Assembly (NCBI RefSeq): GCF_050908995.1
Contig: NC_135121.1
Coordinates: 18,104,001-18,168,000 of the forward strand
From: Andrena cerasifolii
Lineage: Eukaryota > Arthropoda > Insecta > Hymenoptera > Andrenidae
Reading direction: 5' to 3'
Length of the DNA stretch: 64,000 nucleotides
A program made the position numbers and the translations under genes. Shown here piece by piece: positions 25,701 to 37,485 of the stretch. Numbering within the stretch: position 1 is the stretch's first letter; every line of letters starts with the position of its first letter. The notes beneath the pieces were generated by a model. The model did not search any database, was not told where the DNA came from, and saw only the letters and a list, made by a program, of their open reading frames with translations.

Positions 25701-27373
25701 CAGCATTTGGTATCAACGCAATACTCCCCCGCCTTTTTTCCTCCGGCAGACCCTTGCTCCCTCTCTTCCGAGCATTCGCCTCGTTTCGCTTACAAAAGCT
25801 TCGGTAATTAAGTAGATATCGCGCTTGGACGTTCCCCCGAAGGAAAACGACGGGCCAGAGCCGTGTTCGGAGGAAAAAAGGCAGCGTCGCCGACAAAGGC
25901 GATCCCTCGTGAAACAATCGCTTTAATCAAGATGTAGACCGGTGGCTCGTTCGATTGCAAAAGACATCTCTCCCAGGATCCCTCGAGAGACCTGAACGCC
26001 TCGCGGACGTCAAGGATTGCGTCGATGCGATGAAATATGCATCCCATGGAGCGACCCGCCTTTTTTTTTGCCCGCGGCGCCGCTTATACCACTTTTGATC
26101 CACTGAAGCTTTACTTTATTCGCCTCGAATGAACGATTAAGAGTCTTACAATGGCGACCGTGGGATTCTGGTAAAGAACCTGCGTACCAGATAGGAATAC
26201 TTCACCCTCTGATCACCCTACCACCCACACATTCACGAGTGAAGTACTTTCCACCAATCGTAAACAAGAACATAGCTCTCCAACCCCTTACATTTCCCTA
26301 CACCCCAGACGTCACCATCCTCCAGCTTGCGAACCCCCAGAATGGTCACAGCGGCGCCGGTTGATATCCCGAAAGGCGACTGGAAAGCATCCCATCGATT
26401 TAATTCCTGAGACTACGGAATCCACGAGAAAGAAGGGACGCGAAGCGTTGTTCGATAGACAGATTCTATTAATCGTGGGGCTGGCGTGAAGTCGGCCAGC
26501 GAGAGAGAGCGGGGAGCAGCGGCGATCGTAATAAATTACGCGCGAGTAGCGTAGCGTGCGCGGAGAACGTGAGAGGAAAAGGCGACGCCGGGCCAGGCAC
26601 ACGTTTCTCGTCGATATTGATGCCGGATTTATGAAGTCTTGCCGGGGTCACGTAGCGCGCGCTGTGCTCGCGTGGCCAGGCCCGCCCCCGTATAAGGTCC
26701 AGGACGGTCCATTTTTCACCGGCTGGTCCGATCGTAGATCCATGGCCGCGGCCACGAGATCGGCCCGGCTACGATTACGCTCCCCGCCGCGCCGATAAGA
26801 CGTAAAACCTACGTTCTCCATCAGTGCCGCGAGATACGAACGGGCTGATACGGGGTAGGGGGGCGAAGGAGGGTGGAGGAGGTAGGAAACTGTGCGGACG
26901 AATCGCGAATGCCTGCCGCGAAGTAGCTAGCAAGTGCGGTCGAATGTTCCAACGATACGTGCGGATCGTGCTGCCCGGGGCTCCTCGATACTCGGCAAAG
27001 CCGATTTCGAGGTTACGGACGACTCGACTCGCGGCCATTGCGGTCTATCCGAATGCGAAGGCGGAGGGTTGCAGGTCTGGTCCAAGTGCGCGAAATACGC
27101 CGGCAGAATGGTAAATAACTGGCCTTACGGAGCGCCGTGAGATACGCGAGAGACCGCCGTAGATTTGGAAACGGAGCCATGCGAACGTCGGGCGTTGAGC
27201 GTATCGGATATGGGGTGGAAGGAAATTTCGATTGGGGTTGCGTAGGTGGGTTTTCAAGGATGCTGGGGATGAAGTGATGAGCTGCGAATTTCTTTATTTA
27301 ATGAATTAACGTTTTCTTGAGTCTCCTGCTAATTGCATTTCTGTTTCCTTCGCAGGTGCTAAGCGGACCAACG
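22789..27373. other. Non-coding stretch, no gene recognised
   Basis: Balanced to CpG-rich, with the densest CpG at 26480-27130. Openings up to 167 codons (25181-25684 -) overlap openings on the other strand and have no motif. From 24000 to 25180 the DNA is unique-looking with nothing recognisable. Confidence 0.5.
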
Positions 27374-28416
27374 TAAGTGACCTGTGCAGTGAATGAACAC
27401 CCTCCAGTGAATGAACGTTGCTAATATAATACGAAAAATTAACGCCTATCGCGCTCACTTTACGTTGAAACTTACACCGAAATTTGCAGTAGACACCCAC
27501 AGATACCTCGCAAAAGCGTTTTTCTTTTCACTTATGCGGCACTAAATTTCGTTTATTCAACAATTGTCCTCATGGTGTCTCACAAGTTCGAGGTAAGTCT
27601 TTTTACGTGATGTCTACAATTTGTATTTTGGGGTGCATTTAATGGTCCTCTGATAAATTTGTTGTTATAAGTACATTGTTTAGATGTTTCTTTAACGAAA
27701 ACTACTGTATGAAATAACGGATTTCTGAGAATTTGTCGAGCTTGTTAGGTGTTCGTGCATTGGATGGAAGATACCAGTGAATATTTCTTAGTTTACCAAT
27801 GAATGAACAACTTACCCAGTCTTATTTAAAGTGAAAAAACACCATCGAAATTGTAGTGCAAGAAAATAATTATTTTTTAGATTTTAGTGCATTTTAAATA
27901 CAAATTTTAACTTACAGTTTAACTTACAAATTTTTGTTTAGATGAATATTTTTCTCTTGGCACTTTCGCCGCCAGTGTGGAGGTTAGATTAACCCACCCC
28001 AGAAACCAAATTTCAACTATGCATAATTATGATCTTACAATACTAGTAAAGTATCAAATCAATAATATTATAAGCAACTGGAGAATGAAAAAATATTTAC
28101 ACAAAAATCGTTTAAACACATTGGAAACCTAACCTCTGTTATTATCCTGTTCATTCACTGGGGTACCCCTGTTCATTCATTAGAAATTTATCCTCATTCA
28201 CTGGTCATTGGCCAATTTTTTATTTAATCCTCTGCCAGACTTTTAATGAAGGTAATAACTATCAAACATTGCTAGAATTGTGTTCCGGGATGTCTGACTT
28301 TAGTAATAAAAGAGCTCGCTTACAGTAATAACATTCCGCAGATTAAATAACGACTTTTGAATACTAATTTTAACAGACATGCAGCTTAAGTGTTCATTCG
28401 CTGGACAGGTCACCTA
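27374..28416. mobile_element. Pogo-like non-autonomous element with GTGAATGAAC word array
   Basis: The termini match in inverted orientation: TAAGTGACCTGTGCAGTGAA from 27374 and TAGGTGACCTGTCCAGCGAA read inward from 28416. The match extends to about 27 bp with four differences and TA lies at each border. The terminal word CAGTGAATGAAC recurs inside in both orientations: 27388, 27405, 27774 (partial), 27797, 28149, 28169, 28193 (partial) and 28391. The interior is AT-rich and I see no transposase fragment. Word spacing is irregular, so it is not a tandem array. The copies may be extra transposase-binding sites or leftovers of nested insertions of the same family. Confidence 0.75.
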
Positions 28417-30485
28417 CCTACCTATTTATCTGCGAAATTGACAAGAATGTCCCCTTCGATCCCTTCATGCGGCGTATAAGGTATCGAAGGAAAGGAGAAT
28501 TGAGGTGTCAATTTGACTTATACGAAAGCGAACAAAGCACGGGCACGTGCACCTATCTCAGCATAAAACCTTGCGAGGGAAAAACAACGAGCGGGGGTGT
28601 TTGTTACGGCACACGGATCGTCGAAGATCAGCTGTGAAAAGGGACAGACAACATTTACGATTGACAAGAATATCTCCAAGCATCGGCCCTTCTAAATCGC
28701 CCTTTTTCACACGTCTGTGACTCGTTGGATGCGTTTGAAATAGAGTTTCCACGAATTCCGTCTCGCCTTAGCGAATTCAGAGCAAGCGGAAAGAACGATC
28801 TGGGAACGAAGAAAGCGCTCCGTGACGCAAGACGCTGCGAGGAAGCGCGGGAAGCAGAGGGAAAACTAATTAAACTAATTATGACTTTGCGATGCCAGTT
28901 TCCAACGAACCGTGCTCGCATCGCATTCACGTAAACGTATTCGTGATTGTGCTGCGCAAACGCGTATTCGAAGCAAGTTGGTCGCTCTTTGGTTTCGTCA
29001 CAGCCTTCAAATTACCATCCTTACGTGCCAGACGAATCGCAAAGGTGCTTTCGAAGATGCTCCTATAATTGCTCCGGCAAATTCAAATGCTCCCGAGGTC
29101 TGCGCTGCTCTCCGGACTGACTCGAACAAAGATAACTACGTTGCGTAATACATCGACGTCCTTCGGGGTGGATTTTCATTCCCGGTTATTAAAAAGCTAC
29201 GCTCACGGTTTTTCCTGCGAGAAATCATCGTAACGCGGCTTTTATTTCGAAGGCATCTCATCCAAGGATGCACATTACACTTATCCCAGGTTCCAGCACG
29301 GGCTTCCTTTTTCAAGTTTACTCGCCATTCCTCCGCGCGCCTTTAAAGGCGCCGAGTAAACTGCTCTTTCGGAGTGTTTCTAAAGCCGGGGAAAACTGAT
29401 ACGAACATTGATCTTAAGAAGCAAGAACTTGTTCTCCCACCTAAAGAGTAACTGAAAAGTGCACGATCTTCGGCGTATCTGAGGGCTGCTCTCGCGTGAT
29501 TTATATATTTTAGAACCTCACGGATTTCCGTGCGCTAACGTTGCAACTGAACGATAATTCTGACACAATGTCGACGAACCTGGAAAGGTATATTGAGAAG
29601 AATAACTCTATAAAGGCACATTTGTTCCATTCGCGAGAATACAGGGACCAAACACGCTCGGGTTCACTCGACTTGCCGAGTTAACGCGACAAAAACGTCA
29701 AGCGTTTAAAACCTACCAAACAGTTTTCAGGTAATTTTCGGAAAACTCCAGCCCCGACGGTGAAACTCGTGTTCGCGCCGAACACCCCTCCAACAGATTA
29801 ACGTTAACGACCTGTCGCTCACCCTCGGCATCGACGCGGTAACGGGCCGAAACGCGCGTCGATTCTAACGCAAGACAGGACGCGGCGCGGGCTCCTTTTC
29901 GAGATGATTAAAAAACACGACGTGCCCCCTTTCGGCGTTAACTCTCACGAAAACAAAAAACAAGGGCGGAGGAGAGGCAAAGGAGAGAAAAGAAAAAAGG
30001 CGACCCGCCCCTCCCCCGCGCGGATTCAAGGGTGTCTGTGAGTCTGTGTCGTTGGCAGCGTGATCAGCCAGAAATCCGACACTCGATGAGAAAGCTCAAG
30101 GGAGATGACTTGGCTCGCCGGAAAAGTTTCTCCCATTAAAGAGATGAGATTTCATCGAAGGTCCTCTGTATCTCCTTCCTTCTTCCTTCCTTTCTCCTCT
30201 GATCTCTTTCCTCCTCTTCTTCCCTCGCGTTGCTTCGCCATTTACCAGTATCCGTGTACACCGCCATGTTCTCCCCCTGTCCCTCCCTCCCACTCCTCTT
30301 CTAGCCTCTATTTTTTTAATACGCCTTTTTACCTGGCCCGCTTTTCATTTTGCCGACGAGAAAGCCGCGGGCGGGATTAAATACCCGCGTTAATCCGATT
30401 CGCTGCAAATGTTTTCGAGCGACTCACCCCCCCCCAGGATGAGGCTTTCTTTCTCTCACCGCTCTCCCATCCAGCCTCTCTCCAG
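28417..30485. other. Non-coding stretch upstream of the exon
   Basis: Contains the hairpin at 28453-28490, CACGTGCAC at 28544-28552 and CpG-rich DNA around 29750-29900. The last 300 bases, from about 30160, become pyrimidine-rich on +, partly as the polypyrimidine tract of the acceptor at 30485. If the exon is real, this is presumably intron. Confidence 0.5.
28453..28490. other. Hairpin, 12 pairs with one mismatch, 12-nt loop
   Basis: CCTTCGAT-C-CCTT (28453-28465) pairs with AAGG-T-ATCGAAGG (28478-28490), one C/T mismatch and a 12-nt loop. Outside it TTGACA (28438-28443) pairs with TGTCAA (28506-28511). The stem could be a small foldback element next to the transposon end at 28416, or a short precursor-like RNA hairpin. 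Nothing in the sequence decides between these. Confidence 0.4.
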
Positions 30486-30627
30486 GCTTTTGACTCGGGC
30501 TTTCCCGTGGACGTTTCATACGTGTTGCCGATGGTGAGCGTGTACACGCGCATACCGGAGCTGCCTCAGTGCCCGGAGGGGCTGGCGCGGGTGCTGCTCG
30601 ATAACGTCGTCGCGATGCTGGAAAGGG
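30486..30627 (+). CDS. Probable internal coding exon, protein not identified
   Basis: A pyrimidine-rich tract ends in CTCTCTCCAG (AG at 30484-30485). The following 142 bases stay open in one frame and end at a donor GGG|GTAAGG (GT at 30628-30629). The translation starts AFDSGFPVDVSYVLPMVSVY, continues through TRIPELPQCPEG and ends RVLLDNVVAMLER. It is rich in hydrophobic and Pro residues with no low-complexity runs. Third positions are G or C in 38 of 47 codons, as in expressed genes of CpG-rich insects. The exon ends one base into a codon (phase 1). An alternative acceptor at 30473-30474 (CCATCCAG) would add 11 bases in frame with SLQ before AFD. I do not recognise the family. No ATG-initiated long ORF covers it, consistent with an internal exon. 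Neighbouring exons were not found, so flanking introns must be long or lie outside the window. Confidence 0.72.
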
Positions 30628-31594
30628 GTAAGGTCGCGTCTATTCCCCTATATATCATTACTTTCTCGGCCTGGTAATCTCGGTCGCCGAGCTAAATTTA
30701 TTCATGGCTCGGCTAACCATGTTAAGGTGTATTTTACCTACTGGAGCGGCGCTGCTTTCTTGGATCGCGTGTTTTTTTTTTTCACCGCTCCTTTTATTCT
30801 CTTTTTAGCCCTTTCTCCGGGGCCCCCGATAGGGAGCCGAGTTTCTGACACTTGAATGAATCGTTTCCACGCGAAATCGTGCACCGAATGTTCCAACGTC
30901 ACGGAATTTTCGGCGAGCTTGGCCTGCTTTACGATTTTAAGAGGCGCTCGAGTAAAGCTCGTTCGCGGTATGCAGGGAGCGTTGATATGGATTTGCGGAG
31001 GTGGATTATTGCTTCTATAATTATTAGAGGTAAGTTTTCTTACGGTAACGTCGACAGTATAGGAACTTTTTGGGGAAATTCAGAGTGTTCTTTGTGCTAT
31101 ATTAGTGTCGTTGCTTATTCTTATTGAGTTGTAAACAAACTGGAGAGTGAACAAAGCAGTGACGGCCGGTCCGAGTACATGATAGTACAAATAGAGAGGG
31201 ATAATAAGAAGAAGAAGTTCACCGCTTGTCTTCTATTTCCCTAACCGCTGTCGCCTCTACTTCTTCCCATTGCTGTTCCCTCTCCACTTTGTTTAGAGCT
31301 CAAGGCTTATTCTATATTACGTTGAAGTTACAATCTTCACATTAGATGCACTTACCGCGTGGCAAGCTCCTGAGGAAGTCACTGCATCCAATTCACGTCG
31401 AAGGCAATCCCTGGAACATATATACAGTCATGTAACGACGTGAACTATTAACAGAATCTATCGGAAATTGAAGCAACACAATTATATATAAATGCTACGT
31501 TCGTGTTGGTACACGCGCAACCCCGGTAAAAAGATTCAGCGTTAAGACAAAAGTAAGAGTGACTGAACCTCTTGAATACCTAAAATATCAGCTG
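30628..31594 (+). other. Probable intron sequence after the exon
   Basis: Begins with the donor GTAAGG. Contains T-rich and unique DNA; a 91-codon opening at 30852-31127 has no recognisable features and no flanking splice pair. Nothing else is supported. Confidence 0.45.
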
Positions 31595-32012
31595 GCAAGG
31601 AAAAATCCCCAACCGGGAAATTAAAAAAATTATGAAACTTTGGAGATATGTAGAGGATATATAGGTATGTGTTACGCAATTTTTTTTCTGCCCAAATTCA
31701 CTCTGAGGAGGTGAAATTGACCCCTGAAAATCCGGCTAATTTCCGATTTTGTGTTATAACTCGCGAACTGGAGGGGATACAAAAGAAGTTTCCCGACAAA
31801 AGTTACTTCTGTTAATTAGGAGTATCATCTGGTAACTTACAGTTCCTACAGTTCGCAAGTTATAACCCAAAATCGGAAAGTAGCCGAATTTTCAGAGCTT
31901 AAACTGAATTAGGGCAGCAACAAAAATGGTGTAATACATAACCACGTATCTTCTACAGATCCCTAAAGTTTCATAATTTTTTGAATTTCCAAGTTGGGGA
32001 TCTTCCCTTTTG
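31595..32012. mobile_element. Palindromic MITE-like repeat, copy 1
   Basis: Two arms of about 200 bp are inverted copies. The left arm reads from AAGGAAAAATCCCCAAC (about 31597) through TTATGAAACTTTGG, CTGCCCAAATTCA and TTTCCGATTTTGTGTTATAA. The right arm gives the same series in reverse complement ending near 32010 (GGGGATCTTCCCTTTTG). The tip lies around 31795-31850. The strand can fold almost end to end. No coding potential and no clear target duplication, so the superfamily is open. A second copy lies at 52655. Confidence 0.8.
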
Positions 32013-32440
32013 AGCTAATCCACCCTATTCTTAGAATCAGAGAGCTTGAATGGGCAGAGATTGTTACGTCGCAGCAGAATAAATTGCGCCACTGTTGCTC
32101 TCTTCGCAGAGGCTCTTACTACTTAGGTATCCAAATATATACCATTGTCGAGGATCGTACGAACACATTCGAGTTTCCCCGATACGCGTAATCCTCGCAC
32201 TACGGCTCGTTGTACACACTAACCGCACCGAGCCCGCTTAGCCAGCCTCGTGCAGGACAAGCAACGTCAAGCAGAATACACCGAGCAGCGCGCGTACATG
32301 TATTATTCAAGCTGACACTTGCGCAACGCTTAGCAAGGGTGGGTCTACGGTCGGGCAGGAATGGCTGGTGGAAGAACAAAAATACGGCGGGACAGGGGAT
32401 CCGCTCGCCGCGGTGTCGTCCAGAAAGAAGAGAAACTGGG
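32013..32440. other. Unassigned DNA upstream of the acidic ORF
   Basis: Unique-looking, CpG-rich toward its right end. Open frames run into the candidate at 32441 but their upstream residues look non-coding. Confidence 0.4.
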
Positions 32441-32554
32441 ATGTCCGACGAGGAGGAGACGGACAACGAGCGCCGCGACAACGGCCACGACGACGTCGAC
32501 AATGTCGCGCTGATGCTGAAGGAGGAAATGTTATTTCTTTGGGACGCTAAGTGA
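32441..32554 (+). CDS. Candidate short acidic coding segment, 37 codons
   Basis: From ATG at 32441 the frame reads MSDEEETDNERRDNGHDDVD, then NVALMLKEEMLFLWDAK and TGA at 32552. The first 28 codons strongly prefer G or C at the third position (GAC, GAG, CGC, GTC, CTG) and give a plausible acidic N-terminus, unlike the chance ORFs around it. The final codons (TTA TTT CTT) lose that bias, so the true coding part may end at a splice donor before the TGA; A|AGTGACA at 32549-32556 is a weak candidate. It lies about 1.8 kb downstream of the exon at 30486 on the same strand and might be a first exon of another transcript. No homologue is recognised, and chance cannot be excluded. Confidence 0.3.
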   Translation: MSDEEETDNERRDNGHDDVDNVALMLKEEMLFLWDAK

Positions 32555-35500
32555 CAGGGTGAAAGACATTCGGAGATACTCGTGCCAGAATGCTGCACCG
32601 GTGGCGGGGCAAATCCGCTGAACGGCGACGAATCATCGTGCGCCGGGAAACTTGGGGATACATTTTTGCGAGGGGGAAGGGCAGCAATGAAACGAGTCGC
32701 GTGAAATCATGTTGTCATGGTACGTGCAGTGTCGCAAATGGGTGCTGATAGATTCTCCCCCGCGATGCAACGCTGCTTGCGCGATATATCGAGGTCGCTG
32801 GGGCCAGTTGAAATAAGATGGGATGCGACGAGTGGGACCCGTTCAGCGCCAAAGTTGCAGCGAGCTCGACGTATTTACGCGACACGCTTAAGTGTATTGT
32901 ACGGCGACGATGTGATCGTGGGTTTGTTCGGAGAGAGAATCAGGTTTTATTCTATCGCTAGTTTTCTACGCGTAGCGGTACCTCCGACTCCGCCACAAGA
33001 GGGCCTCTCGACCGATCCCGCTCTCTCGCAAGTTCTCCCTCATCCACTTATTCCTATATATCCCAGTTTCGTCCTACGTTCTAACACTCCCTGCTAAGTA
33101 AGGTAATTGGGGGAAGATGCCAATTTACCATAACTCAGAGTTTATCCAGTAGATGTTAGCAAGATCGTGTGAGCTCCTTTTGTTGTGTCCGTTGCTAAAG
33201 GAGATTGCTTGGAAGTTGTTTTAATATACAACGTAATACATGTTTTGAAACAGATTGTGCTACAGCGTCCGTAAAAAATTTTGCTGCCGCTTGATATTTT
33301 GTGTTGTAATAAGAAAAATGAAGTGTCATTTTTGCTGATAAATTTAGCTGTGTTTGTTCTGTAGAATTAATTTTATACAAGATAGAAACTCATCCGAGGT
33401 TCCAACCATAGCGAGCAACATAATAAAGAAAATGAACCTTAGTGTTTCCATTTTGGATGACTAGAACAGTTCTCACACCAGCGCCCGTGGGAAAAGAATT
33501 CTTTTGAAGAAGCTTGCGCCACGGACTATATGTGCGATAAAAAAAGTTAAGAAAATTCTGAGTATTACTACAAACATACCATAATATGCAGGCAAAACGC
33601 CGGATAGTATAAACTTATAGTTGTTGTTAAATAAATTCCCGAAGATGGCGTTGAAAAACGGTCAGTTGCACTAGACTACCCCCTTAAGCCTTATCGAAGA
33701 GTCCACTAGCAGGTCCAGGACGAAACGCACGTTCCTTTTCCCTCCTTCCCTCCTACTTGTAACCATACTTCTACCTCCGCCAAATGTGCAATAAAACTAA
33801 ACAAATATATCCTGACAAGTAGGTAGCAAGCCCACGGAAAGAGTAAAGTCCTCTAATTGTCACCGGTGGCCATTGTGTCAGGAATCTGGAAAATCAATCT
33901 AGGATGACCAACGGGTTCGAACACCCTCCAAGAAAATCCTCCCATCCGATGATACCTACCATCCGTGAATGAACTAATTATCGAGGTGCTGGGCGCAGCA
34001 CGGCCCTCGCCCGGCGAATTTACGGGAACGGCGCGCGTTGATGAATCGCGATGGAGCCCTGGAGGGGTCGAAGAGGATTTCGCAGCCGCCTCCAGAGAAA
34101 GCGCCGCGCAGATTTATGCGCTCGTTATCGCCGGTGAAACGCGTGGACATCGATGAACAAAGGAAGAAAAACGAGCGTCCATCGATTCCTATCGAATTAC
34201 CCGTTCGAACGGTTCCGCCGTGTAAAAAATACTTTTATTCGGCGGGAACGATCGCTCGTACCGATTATTGCATTCTCCCAGGCGAAGAGTAATGCTCCCT
34301 CTCCACTGGCAGCGGACATCGTTTTCCTCGCGCGGACCTCTAAACCGTGGCTGGCAGAAAAATGGCGAAACGACTGGCTGGCTGAAAGGAGCGGGGAAAG
34401 GGGCACGGGTAGCGGGAGGGAAAGGGGGGGACGGTATAAAGTAACAGGAGCGGAAGCATTAGTGGTATTGCCATACTATTACTCGCGCCCCTCTTAATAG
34501 CCCGCCCATTAAAGATAATGAACGTAAATTATGCGTAACGGAGCGCAGTTAAAAAGGTCGCCTCTGTCTACCGCAAAAGGCACAGCCACTCTAAACCGAC
34601 TGTAGAACCGGACGGTTCCGCATGGCGGGCCGCGCGCCGTAGAAGAAGTAGATCGGAATGAAGAATTTATTGTCACGCCAAATCTGGTTAAGCGCAATCG
34701 CGAAAGAAGTTTCTGCGCTGCGATAGGCAGCGCGGAATTACTCGCTCCGTTTCGCGAACCGACGCGCCGCGTGTCCGAGATAGCGCGCTGCTCCAGCTTC
34801 CGATCGAAATGGAAATGCCTGCCGCAACAATTTTCGCCGTCCGCGGGGGTCACGTGTATACGGCGCAATTCGTATCGCGCTCGAATTTGCCAGAGAAAGG
34901 AAGGCAACCGCCGCTGAAACACTGATAACGCCTCTATCTACTCCGGCCCTTACTTTTCTTCCTGGGAGTACATAAAGGGGGCCGCGAGAGCGCACAATGG
35001 CGCAATCAAAGAATAAATTGGGGCTCGCGACAAAGCTGCGAACGTTCTGTCCGCGGGTGTAAAACATCGTGCGCCAGATGTACAGCCGTGAAAAATTTGT
35101 CGCCGCGAGGCTGCAACGTTTCGAACAACATATTTTCCTCGGCATTTGCTGGTATAACTCAAGGAAATCTGGCACGAACGTGAGGCGAATATGTATATCC
35201 CTCCGCATAGACGCGAAAATCAGTATATTATACACGCCCCTCTCTCCTCTACTTCCTCGCCGATTTCGTTGCGCGATCTCGAAGCAAGCGTTCTACTCTC
35301 GTGTAACCCCTTCGAGTTGCCGTGAAACGGGCTGCGCGCTTCTCGTGCCGTGCTCATCAAAGCAACGACTTTTGAAAGTGGCGGGCAGAATCTTTGCGGA
35401 AAGTCTTTTCAAAGCTATCTGGGGGTTCTGGAATCCTGAACGGTAGCATGTAACTTTGATTGAAGCGAAGTGCCTAGCTTGTAAGAGGTGCGCCGGGACT

Positions 35501-35564
35501 TTAATGTTGGTACGTTTAATTGAGATGATATAACTGGTCTTTGGTTGATTAACACTCGTTTAAT
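32555..35564. other. Non-coding stretch with two lone transposon ends
   Basis: From 33100 to 33690 the DNA is AT-rich and probably transposon-derived: TAAGGTAATTGGGGGAAGAT begins at 33099 and resembles the TA(G/A)GGTRA pogo-type start. GACTACCCCCTTAA ends at 33687 and resembles a TTAA-type MITE end. They do not match one another, and no partner for either was found, so truncated or nested copies are likely. From 34000 to 35400 the DNA is CpG-rich with overlapping open frames and no supportable gene. GGTATAAAGT at 34434 could be a TATA box but has no gene behind it. Confidence 0.5.
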
Positions 35565-35572
35565 GGCAAGCT

Positions 35573-35819
35573 CAGTGGCGTACTGGCAAGGGTGTCAGCT
35601 TGCCCGATGGCAAGGGGACCCTGTAGGTCCCCTTTAAACATTGTAATTAATAAAAAATACACATTTGTTTCACAGAAGTTTTAACTATACATTTTTGCCA
35701 CTTATGTATTTTTCGAAAATTTTATTTATTTCTTATAAAAATCAAATGATAGCCTTGTGTTGTGGGTGGGCCTCCTTTGTCTCCTGGCAACCAATATTTG
35801 TAGACCCAGTCCGCCACTG
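35573..35819. mobile_element. hAT-type MITE with 8-bp target duplication, 247 bp
   Basis: The ends are CAGTGGCGTACTGG (35573-35586) and, in reverse complement, CAGTGGCGGACTGG (ending 35819), one mismatch in 14. The flanking octamers are GGCAAGCT (35565-35572) and GGCAAGCC (35820-35827), 7 of 8 identical. CAGTGGCG termini with an 8-bp duplication are diagnostic of the hAT superfamily. The interior is AT-rich and non-coding, so it is non-autonomous. Near-intact ends and duplication suggest a fairly recent insertion. Confidence 0.9.
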
Positions 35820-35827
35820 GGCAAGCC

Positions 35828-37485
35828 TGAACAAGGTACAGTATCAGTATACTATATTCTTAATTGTGAAAAAGATAGGCTTGTATTTTTCAGAACATCA
35901 CTCGAAAATATCGGCAAACCCTGATTACAATTTGGAGTTTTCCTAGCTAGAAACGAGTATATTGAAAATGCCAAAGGCTATGATTTCCTTTCGAGAGCGG
36001 CGTTTGCGAATTGCTGGCGTGGGACGACGGAAAACACGGTGCTTGTCTCGAGAGCTAATATTATTAGCAGCACAATAGAGTCTCGATTATCCGACTCGGT
36101 CGGAGCCACTGCACAAGGAATGCCGTCGAATAAAGTTTACCCTTTGACGTGCTTCCATCATGCGAACATCGGCTGAATGGAGAGTTACCAAAGCATACAC
36201 GTGTTATGAACTTTATGCACTCCGCTACGATATTACTTATCGCTGGGAGATGGTACAATGTCTTCGCGATGAACCAAGTATTTCATTTAGTATCAAACGA
36301 GAAGCCAGGGAAGAGAAGCTATGCGAGATAAGTTGCGAGGCGACATTAAATTCAATATTTCGCAAGACGAAGCTCGTATTAATAAGAGCAGCCCCTACGA
36401 AAGTGCTAACTGATTACTGCGGAGACTTTACAAGAAATGCAAAGTCTATATAAATTTCACAAATAGAAGCCCAAAAGGTACCACGGAGAATTTCCTTAAA
36501 ATAAATTTTTCTGATCCATATTTATTAGTTCTGCTATCCACTTGCAGCCTAGAAGATAAACATAATCCAAGTTTAATTAATTCCCAATTGGACGCCAACT
36601 GCAACGAACAACAGCGCCATAAAATTATCACTCGCGCAATTTTCCCAACATTTCACGGCTATTTTCTGCGCGCAAAGGATCGTCGAACCTCGTTAACGTA
36701 AGTCCTTCCCTCCGCTGTCTCTTAACATATTCAGCATCGTCGCTGCTATAGCGCGGCAAATGGCTTTCGAGAGGCAAAACCTTCTGCTCCGCCTTGCCTG
36801 GCATTTTCGCGTGTTTTCTTACGCGTGGTAATTGACAGACCGTAAAGCCCCGGTGTATTACGCAGGCGATATTCAGTATTCGCTGATGTTTCGCGAATCA
36901 CCGATGGAAGCATGCCACCTGACAGCTGCTGGCGTTTCGTTTGTACGTTTTAGCCAGACGAGAGCCGGCTCCGCTTCTTTAGCGTGACGCGAACCCATTA
37001 CCATTTAGATACGTCGTTGCTTAGCCCCCCCTAGGCAGGAATTCCAATTCGAGTCTCGCCGGAGTAAATTAACCGGCGGAACGGTTAACGTCCCATCGAT
37101 ATTTCGCAATTGGCTGCGATGCGGCGAGAGCGCCACTCTGTCAATCCCCGGCTGCGCGGTAATTCTTTGTAATTGTGGGCTGTTTAGGACTTGGCGTGTC
37201 TCGTATTATGCTTCAGTTATTGATAATGGATTTAGAATTTTGTGAAGACTATGCAAAGGAACTGCACTCGTGAAATTCGAGTAATTAATTGTGTCGCTGA
37301 ACCAGGTTTTGCTTAGGCTCTGGTTGTACTCATTGTCAGTTCCAGAAAGTTTCGACAATCGTTTTTCACTTGCGGCTGGGGTCCAGTTGCGCTTCAGCAA
37401 TCGAGAACTATGTGCAGAGGCACCACGCTACTTCAAGAATCGCTATGTTTGTCAAGCTACTAACAATAAGTTAGAGAGTAATTTT
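35828..37485. other. Non-coding stretch, no gene recognised
   Basis: AGTCTCGATTATCCGACTCG at about 36077-36096 looks like one end of a Tigger-type element (the TCTCGATTATCCGA word), but no second end was found. The DNA between 36660 and 37200 is CpG-rich and unique. No gene is supported. Confidence 0.5.

Noticed and set aside
33099..33687. A single element with ends TAAGGTAATTGG and CCCCCTTAA
   Set aside because: The two ends are not inverted copies of each other; each looks like a lone end of a different family.
36077..36096. Tigger-type element from AGTCTCGATTATCCGA
   Set aside because: Only one end was found; no matching inverted copy nearby, so no element is called.
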